Position numbers and translations under genes: made by a program. The notes below the pieces were generated by a model. That model did no database searches and was not told the origin of the DNA. It worked only from the letters and a program-made list of their open reading frames with translations. 57,831 nucleotides of DNA from Bdellovibrionales bacterium CG10_big_fil_rev_8_21_14_0_10_45_34 (GTDB lineage: Bacteria; Bdellovibrionota; Bdellovibrionia; Bdellovibrionales; 1-14-0-10-45-34): NCBI GenBank assembly GCA_002778785.1, contig PEZS01000013.1:109472-167302 (forward strand). Reading direction: 5' to 3'. Positions 36,258 through 45,512 of the stretch are shown piece by piece (the stretch's first letter is position 1; each line of letters starts with the position of its first letter).

Positions 36258-37478
36258 ATGAAACCAGACAATATCTACTTAAGAAAGCTTCACATTAACG
36301 CCGTTGAAAAAACCGCAAAGTACCTAACTGCCGAAGCAGAGCTTATTGAGGCCTTAGACGAAGTTGAAAAATATAGAGCCTTTATTCGCCTCGGTTACGG
36401 CAGTCTTTGGACGTACTGCACAGAAGCTTTGAAACTGTCGGAGTCGGTGGCGGCAAGCTTCATTGGTGTTATGAGAAAATCTCGAGAAGTGCCTGAGTTG
36501 AAAGCAGCTATTCGAGCAGGCGACTTCTCGGTGTCAAAAGCGAGAAAAATTGTCAGCGTCATCACCCCTGAAAACAAACAAACCTGGATAGAGTTGTGTA
36601 AAACCCTGCCGTGCAAAAAACTAGAAAAGGAGGTCGTGCATGTTAACCCGAAAGAAGCCATTCGTGAGGGAGCGAGGTCGGTTCAGGAAAATCGTATTAA
36701 GCTAACGATTGGTGTTAGCGAGGAGCTGTACAAGAAGTTTCAAAGAGCCCAAGACATTTTGTGTCAACGAACTCAGCAGTCACTTAACTACGAAGCGACA
36801 CTTGAGCAAATCGTGGAGTTTTTTGTCGAAAAAGTAGACCCTATAAGAAAAGCCCAAAGGGCTATTGCGAAAACGGAATTAGAAAAGGGCCAAAGAGCTG
36901 CGACAAAAAGGCAAAGGTCAAGAGCCGGAAGAGCCCCCAGAACAGTGACGAAAGAAAACCTAGAAGTCGATGCTTCGCTCACTAAAACGAGAAAAGAAGA
37001 GTTAGAGAACCCAGAGGAGTGCCAGCGAGATGTTTGCAAGTTAGTCGCGGCGAAAAATGGTGAATACAAAGGAGACGCGCATAACAACAGTGAAGGTAGT
37101 TCACGGAGATCATGGGAAAGTGCGGCCGATCAATTGTTCACAAGAACAGTAAAGTTACGGTTTACAAGAAGATCTATAAACCGCGAGCAGCGAAGTCAGC
37201 GCAAAAACCTTCCGGCTGAAGTTCGTCACACAGTAATTCTCCGCGACGGGAACCGCTGCACACATACAAACACGCGGGGCCTTCGCTGCGCCGAAAAAAA
37301 GTGGTTAGATTTTCATCACATCCACCCTGTATCACAAGGAGGCAAAGACAATCCAGAGAATGTCACTATTCTTTGCAGATCCCACCACGCGCAACATCAC
37401 GAAAGAGAGAATTTTTTAGCTAGCTTTTTTGAAACGAATCTGCAAAGAAAGAGAACAAATTCATTCTCTACTAGGTGA
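36258..37478 (+). CDS. HNH endonuclease family protein (paralogue 2)
   Basis: Predicted 406-aa protein with the same layout as the product of 256-1632: a helical N-terminal domain (with YGSLWTYCTEAL parallel to RGSLFDYCVKDL), a charged K/R-rich linker and a C-terminal HNH domain (residues about 325-390). The HNH part shows VILRDGNRC, DFHHIHPV, GG, NPENVTILC and SHHAQHH. ATG 36258 follows AAGGAG; an in-frame extension upstream lacks support. Its last 8 bases overlap the end of the convergent rhomboid gene. No methyltransferase partner is next to it. Confidence 0.82.
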   Translation: MKPDNIYLRKLHINAVEKTAKYLTAEAELIEALDEVEKYRAFIRLGYGSLWTYCTEALKLSESVAASFIGVMRKSREVPELKAAIRAGDFSVSKARKIVSVITPENKQTWIELCKTLPCKKLEKEVVHVNPKEAIREGARSVQENRIKLTIGVSEELYKKFQRAQDILCQRTQQSLNYEATLEQIVEFFVEKVDPIRKAQRAIAKTELEKGQRAATKRQRSRAGRAPRTVTKENLEVDASLTKTRKEELENPEECQRDVCKLVAAKNGEYKGDAHNNSEGSSRRSWESAADQLFTRTVKLRFTRRSINREQRSQRKNLPAEVRHTVILRDGNRCTHTNTRGLRCAEKKWLDFHHIHPVSQGGKDNPENVTILCRSHHAQHHERENFLASFFETNLQRKRTNSFSTR

Positions 37479-38415
37479 TAGAGGCCGACGAGCGATCACG
37501 CTTTACCGATTTGAACAAAAAACCAAACAACAACCCGCTCATAAGACCGCCGAGATGGGCGCCGTGAGCTACATTATTCAAACTCGTATCTGAAGATAAG
37601 AAACCAGCTACGTCACCAGCGAACCATACAACAAACGCTACCCACGCCGGCAACATCACAAGGCCGAAGTAACCTTTTGCAGGCAGCAGCCAGTAGAAAA
37701 AACGCACATTTTTGCCCCAACTCATAAAAAGAAAAAATCCCATCAAACCACTGATGGCGCCGCTTGCTCCCACCAATGGGACAGAGCTAATCCCGGACAT
37801 CAACGAATAACTAAGCGCTGCCATAATAGCGAGCCAGATATAGCCAACAGAAAACAGTATCGAGCCCATAATCGCTTCCGTCGCCATCCCAAATATGACG
37901 AGAAACGAGGTATTTGCTACTAAATGGCCCATAGACGCATGTTGAAACGCATAAGTCCACCAAGGAAGCCATGATTCCCTGTTCGCAGAATGCAAACCCA
38001 ACCAGCTTGAAGGTCTTGACGAAGTCGCAAAGTCTTGAACTCTGTACCGATGAAGGAGGGTCTCTCTTTCGACCAAGTCTATCGAAGCCAAATATCGATC
38101 GGCATCCTTTAAGTAACTTTTGTTAGAAATCGCGTGCTGCAAAAGTACCCAGCCCAAAGATTCGTTCGTCTTATTTGATTCACATATTCTTTGTTCAACC
38201 GGTTCAGACTCGCTTTTGTTAGCGAGCACGAAGTTACAAAAACCTTGCGCATTCGATAGAAGTAGCGGCTCCGACCAGGTTGGGCTATCAAGCATGGGCT
38301 GAACATCTTCTATGTTCTGCGTGATGAGGTGAAGTGCTACTGTCAGAAGTGTAAGAAGCCATGTCACCGGCGCTTTTTGAAATGAGAGGATTCCAGATAG
38401 GATCGGAAAAATCAT
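37471..38415 (-). CDS. Rhomboid-family intramembrane serine protease
   Basis: A 314-aa membrane protein. All rhomboid signatures are visible: HxxxN in helix 2 (HLVAN), the serine motif GASGAISG, and the catalytic His in AHGAHLGG, in six or so hydrophobic segments. Between the first helix and the core there is an unusually long soluble region (about residues 38-150), probably periplasmic. ATG 38415 overlaps the stop of the RDD gene (ATGA), so translation is coupled. It is the last gene of the S41-RDD-rhomboid operon. Rhomboids cleave membrane proteins within or next to their helices; the substrate here is unknown. Confidence 0.9.
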   Translation of the reverse strand: MIFPILSGILSFQKAPVTWLLTLLTVALHLITQNIEDVQPMLDSPTWSEPLLLSNAQGFCNFVLANKSESEPVEQRICESNKTNESLGWVLLQHAISNKSYLKDADRYLASIDLVERETLLHRYRVQDFATSSRPSSWLGLHSANRESWLPWWTYAFQHASMGHLVANTSFLVIFGMATEAIMGSILFSVGYIWLAIMAALSYSLMSGISSVPLVGASGAISGLMGFFLFMSWGKNVRFFYWLLPAKGYFGLVMLPAWVAFVVWFAGDVAGFLSSDTSLNNVAHGAHLGGLMSGLLFGFLFKSVKRDRSSASIT

Positions 38416-40163
38416 GGCTCTTCTTCAAGTTCTTCGATGGATAAATTGCTCGCCGGCAGTCTCATTTGAACTCCTGGGGCTCCAGGTCCGTAACGAGAGG
38501 CCACTCTACTAAAAGCTCTCTCGCTGAGACTCCATGTTCCCAGCTTTTGGAGCAACCGTGAGCGAACTTCAACCTGCAATTTTCCCAGCCCCAGTGCTTC
38601 ACTTTTTTTAAGAATCTGCTCGCCAATACTTCTAACCGCCAAACTCTTTGAAGGTAAGCTTTCCCACTTTTCAATAATCGGAATCATGGATCTAAAGTCC
38701 TCAGCCTCGTAAAGATCTCGGCGAATTTCCTTTAAGTAGGAGTCATCTTCTTCGAGCCAGCCAAAATATCGCGCAAAGGTATTGTGCTGTATCTTGAGCT
38801 TCAAACTCTGAAGCCATTTGATACCGCCGGCTGCATAGTTTGATCGAGCTTGGTTGCCGTAAGAACACGATTTTATATCTGCAATCACCTCTGAGCGGGC
38901 AAGATCAGACCCGTCAGACAGCTCAGCCAAATTAACAAGCGAATCACAAATGAACGGTGCTGACCCGGCTTCACAGTCGTGACTGTAGCTATCTAGTCTA
39001 AGCCCACACATCCACGACATTAGATCGACCCGCCTGGAAGTCGGAACGGTCCATGCGGTGAGATTTTCAATCTCATATAGCAGCTTTTCATCAAGCTCGC
39101 CCCATGCCACATAATAGGTGGCCTGAGTTAAAAACGCGCCTAAGAAGGTGTAGTTCTTCATCGACTCTATAAGGTCTTTTGCCGATTGTAATTCTTTGTA
39201 TCGTAAAGCGTAACGAAGCTTTATGAGTTTACTCAGCAAAGATTCCTTCGATTCCAAATCTACTTCAGGCGACGTATCAGAGCAGTTTTCTAGGTCACAG
39301 AGTTTTCGAGCATATAAGCTTGGTAATTCGTCATCCTCAACCGACAACATAGCCTTAGAAAAGAAGTAGGCTCGCGGCTCTCGTTTTTCGTCATCTAGCA
39401 TGAGTTCTGTTCGTAGGCAGTCTTTGTCAATGGTATCCCCTAAATAGAGTGAGGCAGCTAACTCAAGACGACCAATACTTGGTTCCATTTCATGAAGCTG
39501 TGATATGACTTCGCAGCCTGCGGCATACTTTTCATTTACTTCAGACGTGCGCCAGGAGCTAAGCACCGTGCGAACCGGTGAAATCATCGATAGACCAATT
39601 TTAATTATAACGAGCGCCCAAACACTGATGACTAACCCAATAATTGAGCGCAAATGCCTCACTTCATTCTCTGATGGGCCAGCATCGTATCGCCATCCTT
39701 CTGTCTTTACAAAAAGACCCAACCAGCGGTCATACCAACTTGTACGGCCTTTGTCTTCGAGTGCATGAATCATGGGTATAACCGACAAACAAGAAAGCAA
39801 CCAAAGCACTTGCCGAAAGAATGCCTTTGAAAAAGAAATTCGTCCGCCAGTTTGGATGTCTACAACACGAATGTGAAATAACCTTTTACCCACTGTCCGA
39901 CCAAAGAAACTTATCGATAGCGAATGATAGAGTAGAAGAATGCTAACGGCGCTTACGACAATCAAAACACCTAAGGCGAAAAAATTGAGCCAGTTCTCAA
40001 GCAAATAGGAAATTCTGAACTCGTTAAGTGTCGCCGCCAAAAGAAGGTTCGAAATAGTACTGACGATCAAACCATCCACAACATGTGACGCCAGTCGGTC
40101 CATAGGCACTGCCGCGTGGGCATGATGCTTGGCATTTTGTATATGGGAATCTTGGACCATCAT
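38412..40163 (-). CDS. RDD-domain membrane protein with long soluble C-terminal region
   Basis: A 583-aa protein. The N-terminal 160 residues form an RDD domain (MDRLASHVVDGLIV, RTVGKRLFHIRVVD, then DRWLGLF), two or three membrane helices. A further helix lies near 170-195. The remaining 390 residues are soluble and helical with scattered Cys, possibly TPR-like, and probably periplasmic. ATG 40163 overlaps the previous stop (ATGA) and the 3' end overlaps the rhomboid start. RDD proteins are poorly understood; some act in ion transport. Confidence 0.8.
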   Translation of the reverse strand: MMVQDSHIQNAKHHAHAAVPMDRLASHVVDGLIVSTISNLLLAATLNEFRISYLLENWLNFFALGVLIVVSAVSILLLYHSLSISFFGRTVGKRLFHIRVVDIQTGGRISFSKAFFRQVLWLLSCLSVIPMIHALEDKGRTSWYDRWLGLFVKTEGWRYDAGPSENEVRHLRSIIGLVISVWALVIIKIGLSMISPVRTVLSSWRTSEVNEKYAAGCEVISQLHEMEPSIGRLELAASLYLGDTIDKDCLRTELMLDDEKREPRAYFFSKAMLSVEDDELPSLYARKLCDLENCSDTSPEVDLESKESLLSKLIKLRYALRYKELQSAKDLIESMKNYTFLGAFLTQATYYVAWGELDEKLLYEIENLTAWTVPTSRRVDLMSWMCGLRLDSYSHDCEAGSAPFICDSLVNLAELSDGSDLARSEVIADIKSCSYGNQARSNYAAGGIKWLQSLKLKIQHNTFARYFGWLEEDDSYLKEIRRDLYEAEDFRSMIPIIEKWESLPSKSLAVRSIGEQILKKSEALGLGKLQVEVRSRLLQKLGTWSLSERAFSRVASRYGPGAPGVQMRLPASNLSIEELEEEP

Positions 40164-40882
40164 TGGCCTTCGGAGCGTTGCTCTTGCGGTTCATCAGAAG
40201 GGGATCCGGACACTTCTCTTCGTGTTTCTTCTTTCTCGACCTGAAGTCCTATCAGCCTACCTAAGCCATCTTCAAAGAAGTGAACCACTACCAAACTGTG
40301 GCCATCTTCATTCAAAAGTTGGTAAGAATATCGATGATCATAACCTTCTGCTGCGGGCTCAGAACGCTCTAGCTGAGATTCCGCAGAACGATCAGTGTGA
40401 GCTTCGTCGGGGGGCCAAGCATTGAGCCGTTTCACTTGATCAGTGCTTGGATCAAAGATTTCTTTGTTGTCGTGTAAGAATGATTCTTTGTCGGAAATGA
40501 ATATTGGGCGATCACCACCGCCCGCTTCGAATCTAGCACTCTCTAGCAATTGACCTGGGCTGAGTTTAAATCTGTATTTACCTTTAAACACTCCAAGGTC
40601 GATTTTCTCAAGAGCTGAGGGCTGTCTACCGACGCTTGCGATGAAGCGATCATTTTGCGATTCAGGAATTCTATTGAGTAGCGCAGAGACCCATCCGCCA
40701 TTGGAGTTTTCAAATTCTTCTTGTACAGACGCGATCGAGCGAGCTTCTGACTCTTTAAGTTTATCTTGCCTAACAAGACTGTAATTAAGAATTCCTAAAA
40801 CAACCAACAGCGACGCCATGGACGCCGCAGTGGCGACTTTGCGCCTCTCTAGCCCATAGTTGACATTGTTCTTCTTGCCCAT
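40160..40882 (-). CDS. Unknown single-pass membrane-anchored protein
   Basis: Predicted 240-aa protein with a short basic cytoplasmic start, one membrane helix (about 17-38) and a polar, probably periplasmic, body ending in a Glu/Ser-rich tail. No family was recognised. It sits between the S41 protease gene (60 bp upstream) and the RDD gene (overlapping). A single-pass protein between two protease genes could be their substrate or adaptor; that is inference. Confidence 0.7.
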   Translation of the reverse strand: MGKKNNVNYGLERRKVATAASMASLLVVLGILNYSLVRQDKLKESEARSIASVQEEFENSNGGWVSALLNRIPESQNDRFIASVGRQPSALEKIDLGVFKGKYRFKLSPGQLLESARFEAGGGDRPIFISDKESFLHDNKEIFDPSTDQVKRLNAWPPDEAHTDRSAESQLERSEPAAEGYDHRYSYQLLNEDGHSLVVVHFFEDGLGRLIGLQVEKEETRREVSGSPSDEPQEQRSEGQ

Positions 40883-40942
40883 GGTTCCATTTCGGATTAA
40901 TGCGGAACCTACTTAAGACAAAAGGCGCATGCAGCAGCCTTT

Positions 40943-42193
40943 CTAGAAGGAGCTGATGGCCTCCTCGACCCATGGATCTATGCCTTCAATTAAACTTTCT
41001 ACGTCGTATCCGAGCTGCTTGTCAGGCTTAATGCCCTCGCCCTCAATTCTAAATCCATCAGGATTTTCATAAACGGCCTGAGGTATAGAAAGTATCCACC
41101 CTCGACCAATGTCGAGTGGATAAAGTACGCCCAGCAGAACACTGCCAGAGGTCTGTGTACCAAATAGGCGAACACCCGGACGCTCACTCATTGCTTGTGA
41201 AAAAATCTCGGCAGAGCTTGCTGTTTGGTCATCGACCAGTATGTGAACTCGCCCTCGATAGCACGGGTAACCAGAGAAGGTGAAAAGATTGATCTTTGTA
41301 AAATCGCCTTTCAGTAGCACCTGTGTGCTGACATCGAAGTCATCGTTGAGAACAGTTTGCTCTCCCTTTGTCTTACGAGGCTGAGTGAGAGACCCGACAT
41401 GAAACGGTTTACAAAAAAATGGCGAAAGCCCCCGAAGCATAGCCACAAAGTCACCGCCCAAGTTGCCCCTAAGATCGATGATCAAGTTCTCAAATTCGGT
41501 AAACTTCTGCGCCGTCTCAATCCACTTATCCTTATCAAAATAGCCGGGCAAGAAGCTGGGAATCCTTAAGTAAGCAACTTGAGGAGAATACTCGATGACC
41601 TCAGGACTTTCATCCAAGTAAATTGGCTCTACCGAAATGTGGTAGATATGCTCCTTCGATTTTCGCAAGACACGAAATTCTCCTTCTGTAACTCGAGCCA
41701 TCCAATCCGCTGTTATCTTTTGCGCATTGATCGAGAGGATTTCATCCCCAACCTGGATACCAACTTGTTTGGCTGGGCTTTGCTCGACAAGGGCTCGAAC
41801 AAAATATCGGTCATCTGCACTCTGAGTTCTAATACCTGTTTCGAGAGATTCGCTTTGGAGAAGCTGCCTTGTCGCGGTTGGATCATAAATTTCTAAATGA
41901 GAAACATTCATCCTTACGAGCAAGTCCTGAATCAAACCTACAAAGTCCGGCATGACCATTGGCCCTGCGATTAGTGCTGCTTCCAACTTACAATCTTGCG
42001 TCCATTTAGAGAGCTGAATATCTTGAGAATAAAAATGGTCTTCAACCAAAACGCAAATCTCTAACAACCTATCCCTAAAAAAATGGGTTTCGATTTTAGG
42101 GCGAACCCACCCGCCGCTAACTAGTGACTGCACAACAATGAGTATTAAAAGAAGAAGGATTCCCTTTAGCACAGATAGGTTTAGATTCTTCAT
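40943..42193 (-). CDS. S41-family peptidase with PDZ domain
   Basis: Predicted 416-aa exported protein. It has an N-terminal anchor or signal segment (about 8-28), a PDZ domain (about 135-195; AKQVGIQVGDEILSINAQ) and a C-terminal-processing-protease core. The serine region DDQTASSAEIFS carries the likely nucleophile. The later motif that usually supplies the catalytic Lys (GxxTxGK) reads GTQTSGSV, so the Lys is not where expected. It may use a tricorn-like arrangement or be inactive. ATG 42193 has AAGGGG upstream. It is first in a four-gene operon and follows a terminator. Confidence 0.85.
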   Translation of the reverse strand: MKNLNLSVLKGILLLLILIVVQSLVSGGWVRPKIETHFFRDRLLEICVLVEDHFYSQDIQLSKWTQDCKLEAALIAGPMVMPDFVGLIQDLLVRMNVSHLEIYDPTATRQLLQSESLETGIRTQSADDRYFVRALVEQSPAKQVGIQVGDEILSINAQKITADWMARVTEGEFRVLRKSKEHIYHISVEPIYLDESPEVIEYSPQVAYLRIPSFLPGYFDKDKWIETAQKFTEFENLIIDLRGNLGGDFVAMLRGLSPFFCKPFHVGSLTQPRKTKGEQTVLNDDFDVSTQVLLKGDFTKINLFTFSGYPCYRGRVHILVDDQTASSAEIFSQAMSERPGVRLFGTQTSGSVLLGVLYPLDIGRGWILSIPQAVYENPDGFRIEGEGIKPDKQLGYDVESLIEGIDPWVEEAISSF

Positions 42194-42269
42194 AGCCCCT
42201 TAAACACTTAGTTCTTATAACAACTTGGCAAACTCCAGAGAGGTTCGTTACATCTTTACCGTTAGAACT

Positions 42270-42297
42270 AAAAAAGCCAAGGGATTACCCCTTGGCT
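42270..42297 (-). terminator. Intrinsic terminator after the Fis-type regulator
   Basis: On the minus strand a stem GCCAAGGG / CCCTTGGC (42276-42283 with 42288-42295, extended by AA/TT) with a 4-base loop is followed by six T. It lies 40 bp past the stop of the Fis-type gene and about 77 bp before the S41 start, separating the two transcription units. Confidence 0.85.
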
Positions 42298-42336
42298 TCT
42301 TCACAAAGCTTTTTTAGAAAAGGCACTAAATAACGA

Positions 42337-42777
42337 TTAGGCAGCTTTCCCAGACTGACGGCGCGCCTCTGAAGGATCAATATTGAACTGTTTTACTTTT
42401 CGGTAGAGCGTAGCTCTTCCGATTCCCAAGGCTTTGGCCGCTTCTGTTAAGTTGCCGCGGTATTCGTAAATTGCCTTTTTGATGGCGTCGCACTCAAGCT
42501 CGTCCATCCGCTTTGTTTTATTTGGGTCATGGATAGATGAGTGACTCACCCCCGGAAAGGGCACGACATTACTGTATGCGCTATGAACTCCAGCGCCACC
42601 TACTAATGAAGGCTCGCGAGTCATCAACTCAGTTCGTAGGGAACCGTGTTCGACTCCTTGATTCCATTTCTCCTGACTGTAGACCTTTACTTGGAATCCT
42701 TGGGATTCCGCCCATTGTGACATCCTCTGCCCTTGAAAGTTGTCATCAGTTACGACGATGACGAGTGGACGCGCCAT
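42337..42777 (-). CDS. Fis-type helix-turn-helix regulator
   Basis: Predicted 146-aa protein. The C-terminal 50 residues are a Fis/NtrC-type DNA-binding helix-turn-helix (AIKKAIYEYRGNLTEAAKAL, then GIGRATLYRKVKQF). The N-terminal part starts PLVIVVTDDNFQGQRM, reminiscent of a degenerate receiver domain, but it is too short and lacks visible phospho-acceptor features. It is probably a stand-alone regulator derived from an NtrC-type protein. It ends at a strong terminator; no sigma-54 ATPase domain is present. Confidence 0.8.
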   Translation of the reverse strand: MARPLVIVVTDDNFQGQRMSQWAESQGFQVKVYSQEKWNQGVEHGSLRTELMTREPSLVGGAGVHSAYSNVVPFPGVSHSSIHDPNKTKRMDELECDAIKKAIYEYRGNLTEAAKALGIGRATLYRKVKQFNIDPSEARRQSGKAA

Positions 42778-43009
42778 TTATTACCTCCCTAAAAAGCGTA
42801 GCGAAATGATTGAATTCAGCAGTTTCATCTCATTCCGATCCTGACAAATACCTATCGGCGAATCACTCTGAGATGATGAGGAAATTTTTACCTACCACCT
42901 AACCTATTGAATTTACTGATATTTCATCTTATACCCAAGGACCAATAGACGCGGCCATCGAAGTTTGTACCCGTTTGAGATACAATCGCTTTGCCACCTA
43001 GAGGTAAAA

Positions 43010-43987
43010 ATGAATTCAGGCTTTCCCCTTCGAAACTCGGTTGCCCTTGTCATTTCCTTGTCAGCAATTAATAGCTTAGGCGTTTCAAGAGAGTACACCA
43101 ATGACGAACGTGAAATTGAGATCTTATCTGTTCGTGAAACAAAGAACCTTTCTTACAACCGTATCGATTTGACATCGCAGAAGGGCGATCAAATCAGTAA
43201 AGTGTTTGGAATTGAAGAACCGGTCCATGGCAAGACCAATTGGGTACTCCGTCGATTCAGACAATACGAGCATTGGAAGAGTTTTCCCAACAATTCGAAC
43301 AGGAACAGAATTGAACAACTCAACAATCGAGGAAATGCGCTTGCAGCTTCCTATTTGAAAAATAGATCAATCGTGAGGGGGCGTTTTGAGTCTTACATAG
43401 GTGTCGAAACCAGTGATCGACTGCGACTCGCCTTTAAGGAGTGGCAAGATACGAGGGAAAGTATTCTACGAGCAACTGAGTCTCATCATCGCACTGAGTA
43501 TAGCGAGAGAGCCTCATCAAAAAGCAAGCTGGAGTCCTTACTCTATTCCCTAGCAGATTTGAAGGATGCGATCAGACGTGAGTATTCCCGCAATTTAGAG
43601 ATTGCTAAGGAAGAACCATCAAAGCCGATCCACTTCATGGATAATTTTATAAAAGTGCCCGTCGAGTGGATTCAAAAATTTGTTGCCCGCCGAAATGTCA
43701 GTGAGCTTCCGAAAGTCAGTAGGCTATTTGATGAGGAACTAAGACGCCTCTGCCTGGAAACACTCCAACTCAAATCTGATTTCATAAAACAAGCTCAACA
43801 AGAAGAAGCCTACGCCATAGAATTAGCAGCACTTTCTGACAGCAAAGGGGGAGCACCTAGTAAGGTAACGAGCAACGCTCACGAAAAGAAGTCTTACAAA
43901 AGATCTTCCCTCGGCGTGTATAGCCAACTTTATATCTATGGCGAGGTTTACTGCTGGCCAACTTGGCTCGATCATGCGCTACGGTAA
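43010..43987 (+). CDS. Unknown secreted or anchored helical protein
   Basis: Predicted 325-aa protein. An N-terminal hydrophobic stretch (about 10-25) may be a signal peptide. The body is charged and helix-forming, with a coiled-coil-like region in the middle (ESLLYSLADLKDAIRREYS). ATG 43010 has GAGGT upstream; a longer frame from 42965 has no such site. No family was recognised and no close neighbour is on the same strand. Confidence 0.6.
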   Translation: MNSGFPLRNSVALVISLSAINSLGVSREYTNDEREIEILSVRETKNLSYNRIDLTSQKGDQISKVFGIEEPVHGKTNWVLRRFRQYEHWKSFPNNSNRNRIEQLNNRGNALAASYLKNRSIVRGRFESYIGVETSDRLRLAFKEWQDTRESILRATESHHRTEYSERASSKSKLESLLYSLADLKDAIRREYSRNLEIAKEEPSKPIHFMDNFIKVPVEWIQKFVARRNVSELPKVSRLFDEELRRLCLETLQLKSDFIKQAQQEEAYAIELAALSDSKGGAPSKVTSNAHEKKSYKRSSLGVYSQLYIYGEVYCWPTWLDHALR

Positions 43988-44119
43988 AATTGTTTGAACT
44001 AAAACTTTTTATAGAGGGTTTGAGCGCCACTGGTACAACTAAGCACAGCTTGGCTTGCTTCTCTCTTTTTTTAAGATCCGTCTCAGCGGTTTACCGAGAT
44101 CTTGATTCGAAATTCTGAG

Positions 44120-44839
44120 TTAAACGTCCGCAGATCTAAAGAACTCGATTATATGATATTGCTTTGGTGTTAATGGCCAAACAAGATAGGTAAAATGTCC
44201 GTCAAGGGATTCAAAAAGATCATCCGTTTCATGAGTTCGCGCCTCAAGTTGTTGGCCAGTTCTTAATAGCTTTTGGGTGGCCTCTAAAAGCTTCTGATCG
44301 CTTTGATAGATGAGCTGATCCCAGGGTTTCTCTAGCAGTGCCTTTAAGGATGGGCCAGATAAACTTAGGCGGTCGTGGTAAGAGGCGACCTCACAGGTGC
44401 TAGATACCGCATGGATAAATTCCTGCAACTCCGCCTTCCAATCGGACCAAGAAACTGGCATCTGAAGCGGCATCTGCCCAAGGCAATTGCTGAAAAGTAT
44501 GTGAGAGGGCTGCACCTTCTTCGTAAAACCAAATAGCCATTCTATTCTACTGAAGTCAGACGTGTGCCACTCTAAATTTCTCAAACTGTGACGAGCCCAA
44601 AAACGCCAACCTGCCAGCGGGTCTTTATCTATGGCGACAATGTGGTCAAAAGATTTAAGGAATCGCGCTGAAAGAGTGTAACCTCCACTAGGACCAAGCA
44701 ACAAAAGCCTCCGTGGACCGGAACGCTCACTAACCCAGCTGAGCAGCAAAGTCTCCAGCTGAAGACGAAAGCCTTGCCACCCGACCTGCGCTCTGCGCCC
44801 CGCCCTTACGTGATACCCAAAGTCGCCAAAGACACCCAT
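44120..44839 (-). CDS. Putative class I methyltransferase-fold protein
   Basis: Predicted 239-aa cytoplasmic protein. LLLLGPSGGYTLSARFL followed by IVAIDKDPLAG resembles the S-adenosylmethionine-binding loop and acidic strand-2 end of class I methyltransferases. LFSNCLGQMP could be the motif IV region. No specific family is evident and catalysis is unproven. ATG 44839. Confidence 0.6.
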   Translation of the reverse strand: MGVFGDFGYHVRAGRRAQVGWQGFRLQLETLLLSWVSERSGPRRLLLLGPSGGYTLSARFLKSFDHIVAIDKDPLAGWRFWARHSLRNLEWHTSDFSRIEWLFGFTKKVQPSHILFSNCLGQMPLQMPVSWSDWKAELQEFIHAVSSTCEVASYHDRLSLSGPSLKALLEKPWDQLIYQSDQKLLEATQKLLRTGQQLEARTHETDDLFESLDGHFTYLVWPLTPKQYHIIEFFRSADV

Positions 44840-44892
44840 GGCAATAGCATCTTACGGCATATATGAGCCGACAAACTGTAAAGCGGTTCACC

Positions 44893-44922
44893 TTGACCTT
44901 AGGTCGTGAAATGGGGTACCCA
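44893..44922 (+). promoter_or_regulatory. Candidate promoter of the tRNA gene
   Basis: TTGACC (44893-44898) and TACCCA (44917-44922) are 18 bases apart. Transcription would start about 10 bases before the tRNA. The -10 element is weak. Confidence 0.35.
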
Positions 44923-44939
44923 ATCAGTGAACTTTTTTT

Positions 44940-45016
<77 letters not shown>

Positions 45017-45107
45017 CTTCCACTTCCCCACCTCACTCCTAAAGGGCTTTTGATGTTGGACATGCGGGTGGTATTTTTCCCATCAGCAACGATATAATCA
45101 ACAAAGC

Positions 45108-45512
45108 TTATTCAAGTGAGCAAGATACTAAATTTTCTGCAATCTCGTAAGATTGCGGGTACGTTCTAAGGTCTTTGTAAGAAAACTCCGCACTAACATT
45201 ACCGCGGCTCAAGTAACTCCGCGAAAAACTAGTACGTTTCTCAGTTAGACTTAAAGTCACAGATTGCTGTTTTATATTCGCCTCTACAATTTGAACGCTG
45301 GCCACTGCTAAAATTTTGAATTCTCCTGACGAAACCTCCACTTTAGCCGATTTAAAAGAAATACCATCGAATTCGGCGGTTTGCTGAAGAACGGCTTCTC
45401 CGATAAGCATTGCGCCTCGTTCCGGCGGTGCAGTACACACCCCGCTGTTGGAACATACCTGGGAGCTCTGAGTTAGGTAACAAGTCAATTTATTTGACTC
45501 CCCCCATGCCAA
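45108..45512 (-). pseudogene. Remnant of a secreted-protein gene lacking its 5' end
   Basis: The frame gives 134 residues only from a TTG. Upstream of that TTG the same frame reads SAVVSGLAWGESNKL, which looks like the end of a signal peptide and its cleavage site. The frame then runs into truncated uvrC sequence and no proper start remains. The mature part is beta-rich, with Cys at both ends. It overlaps the uvrC fragment by 28 bp. Confidence 0.55.
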
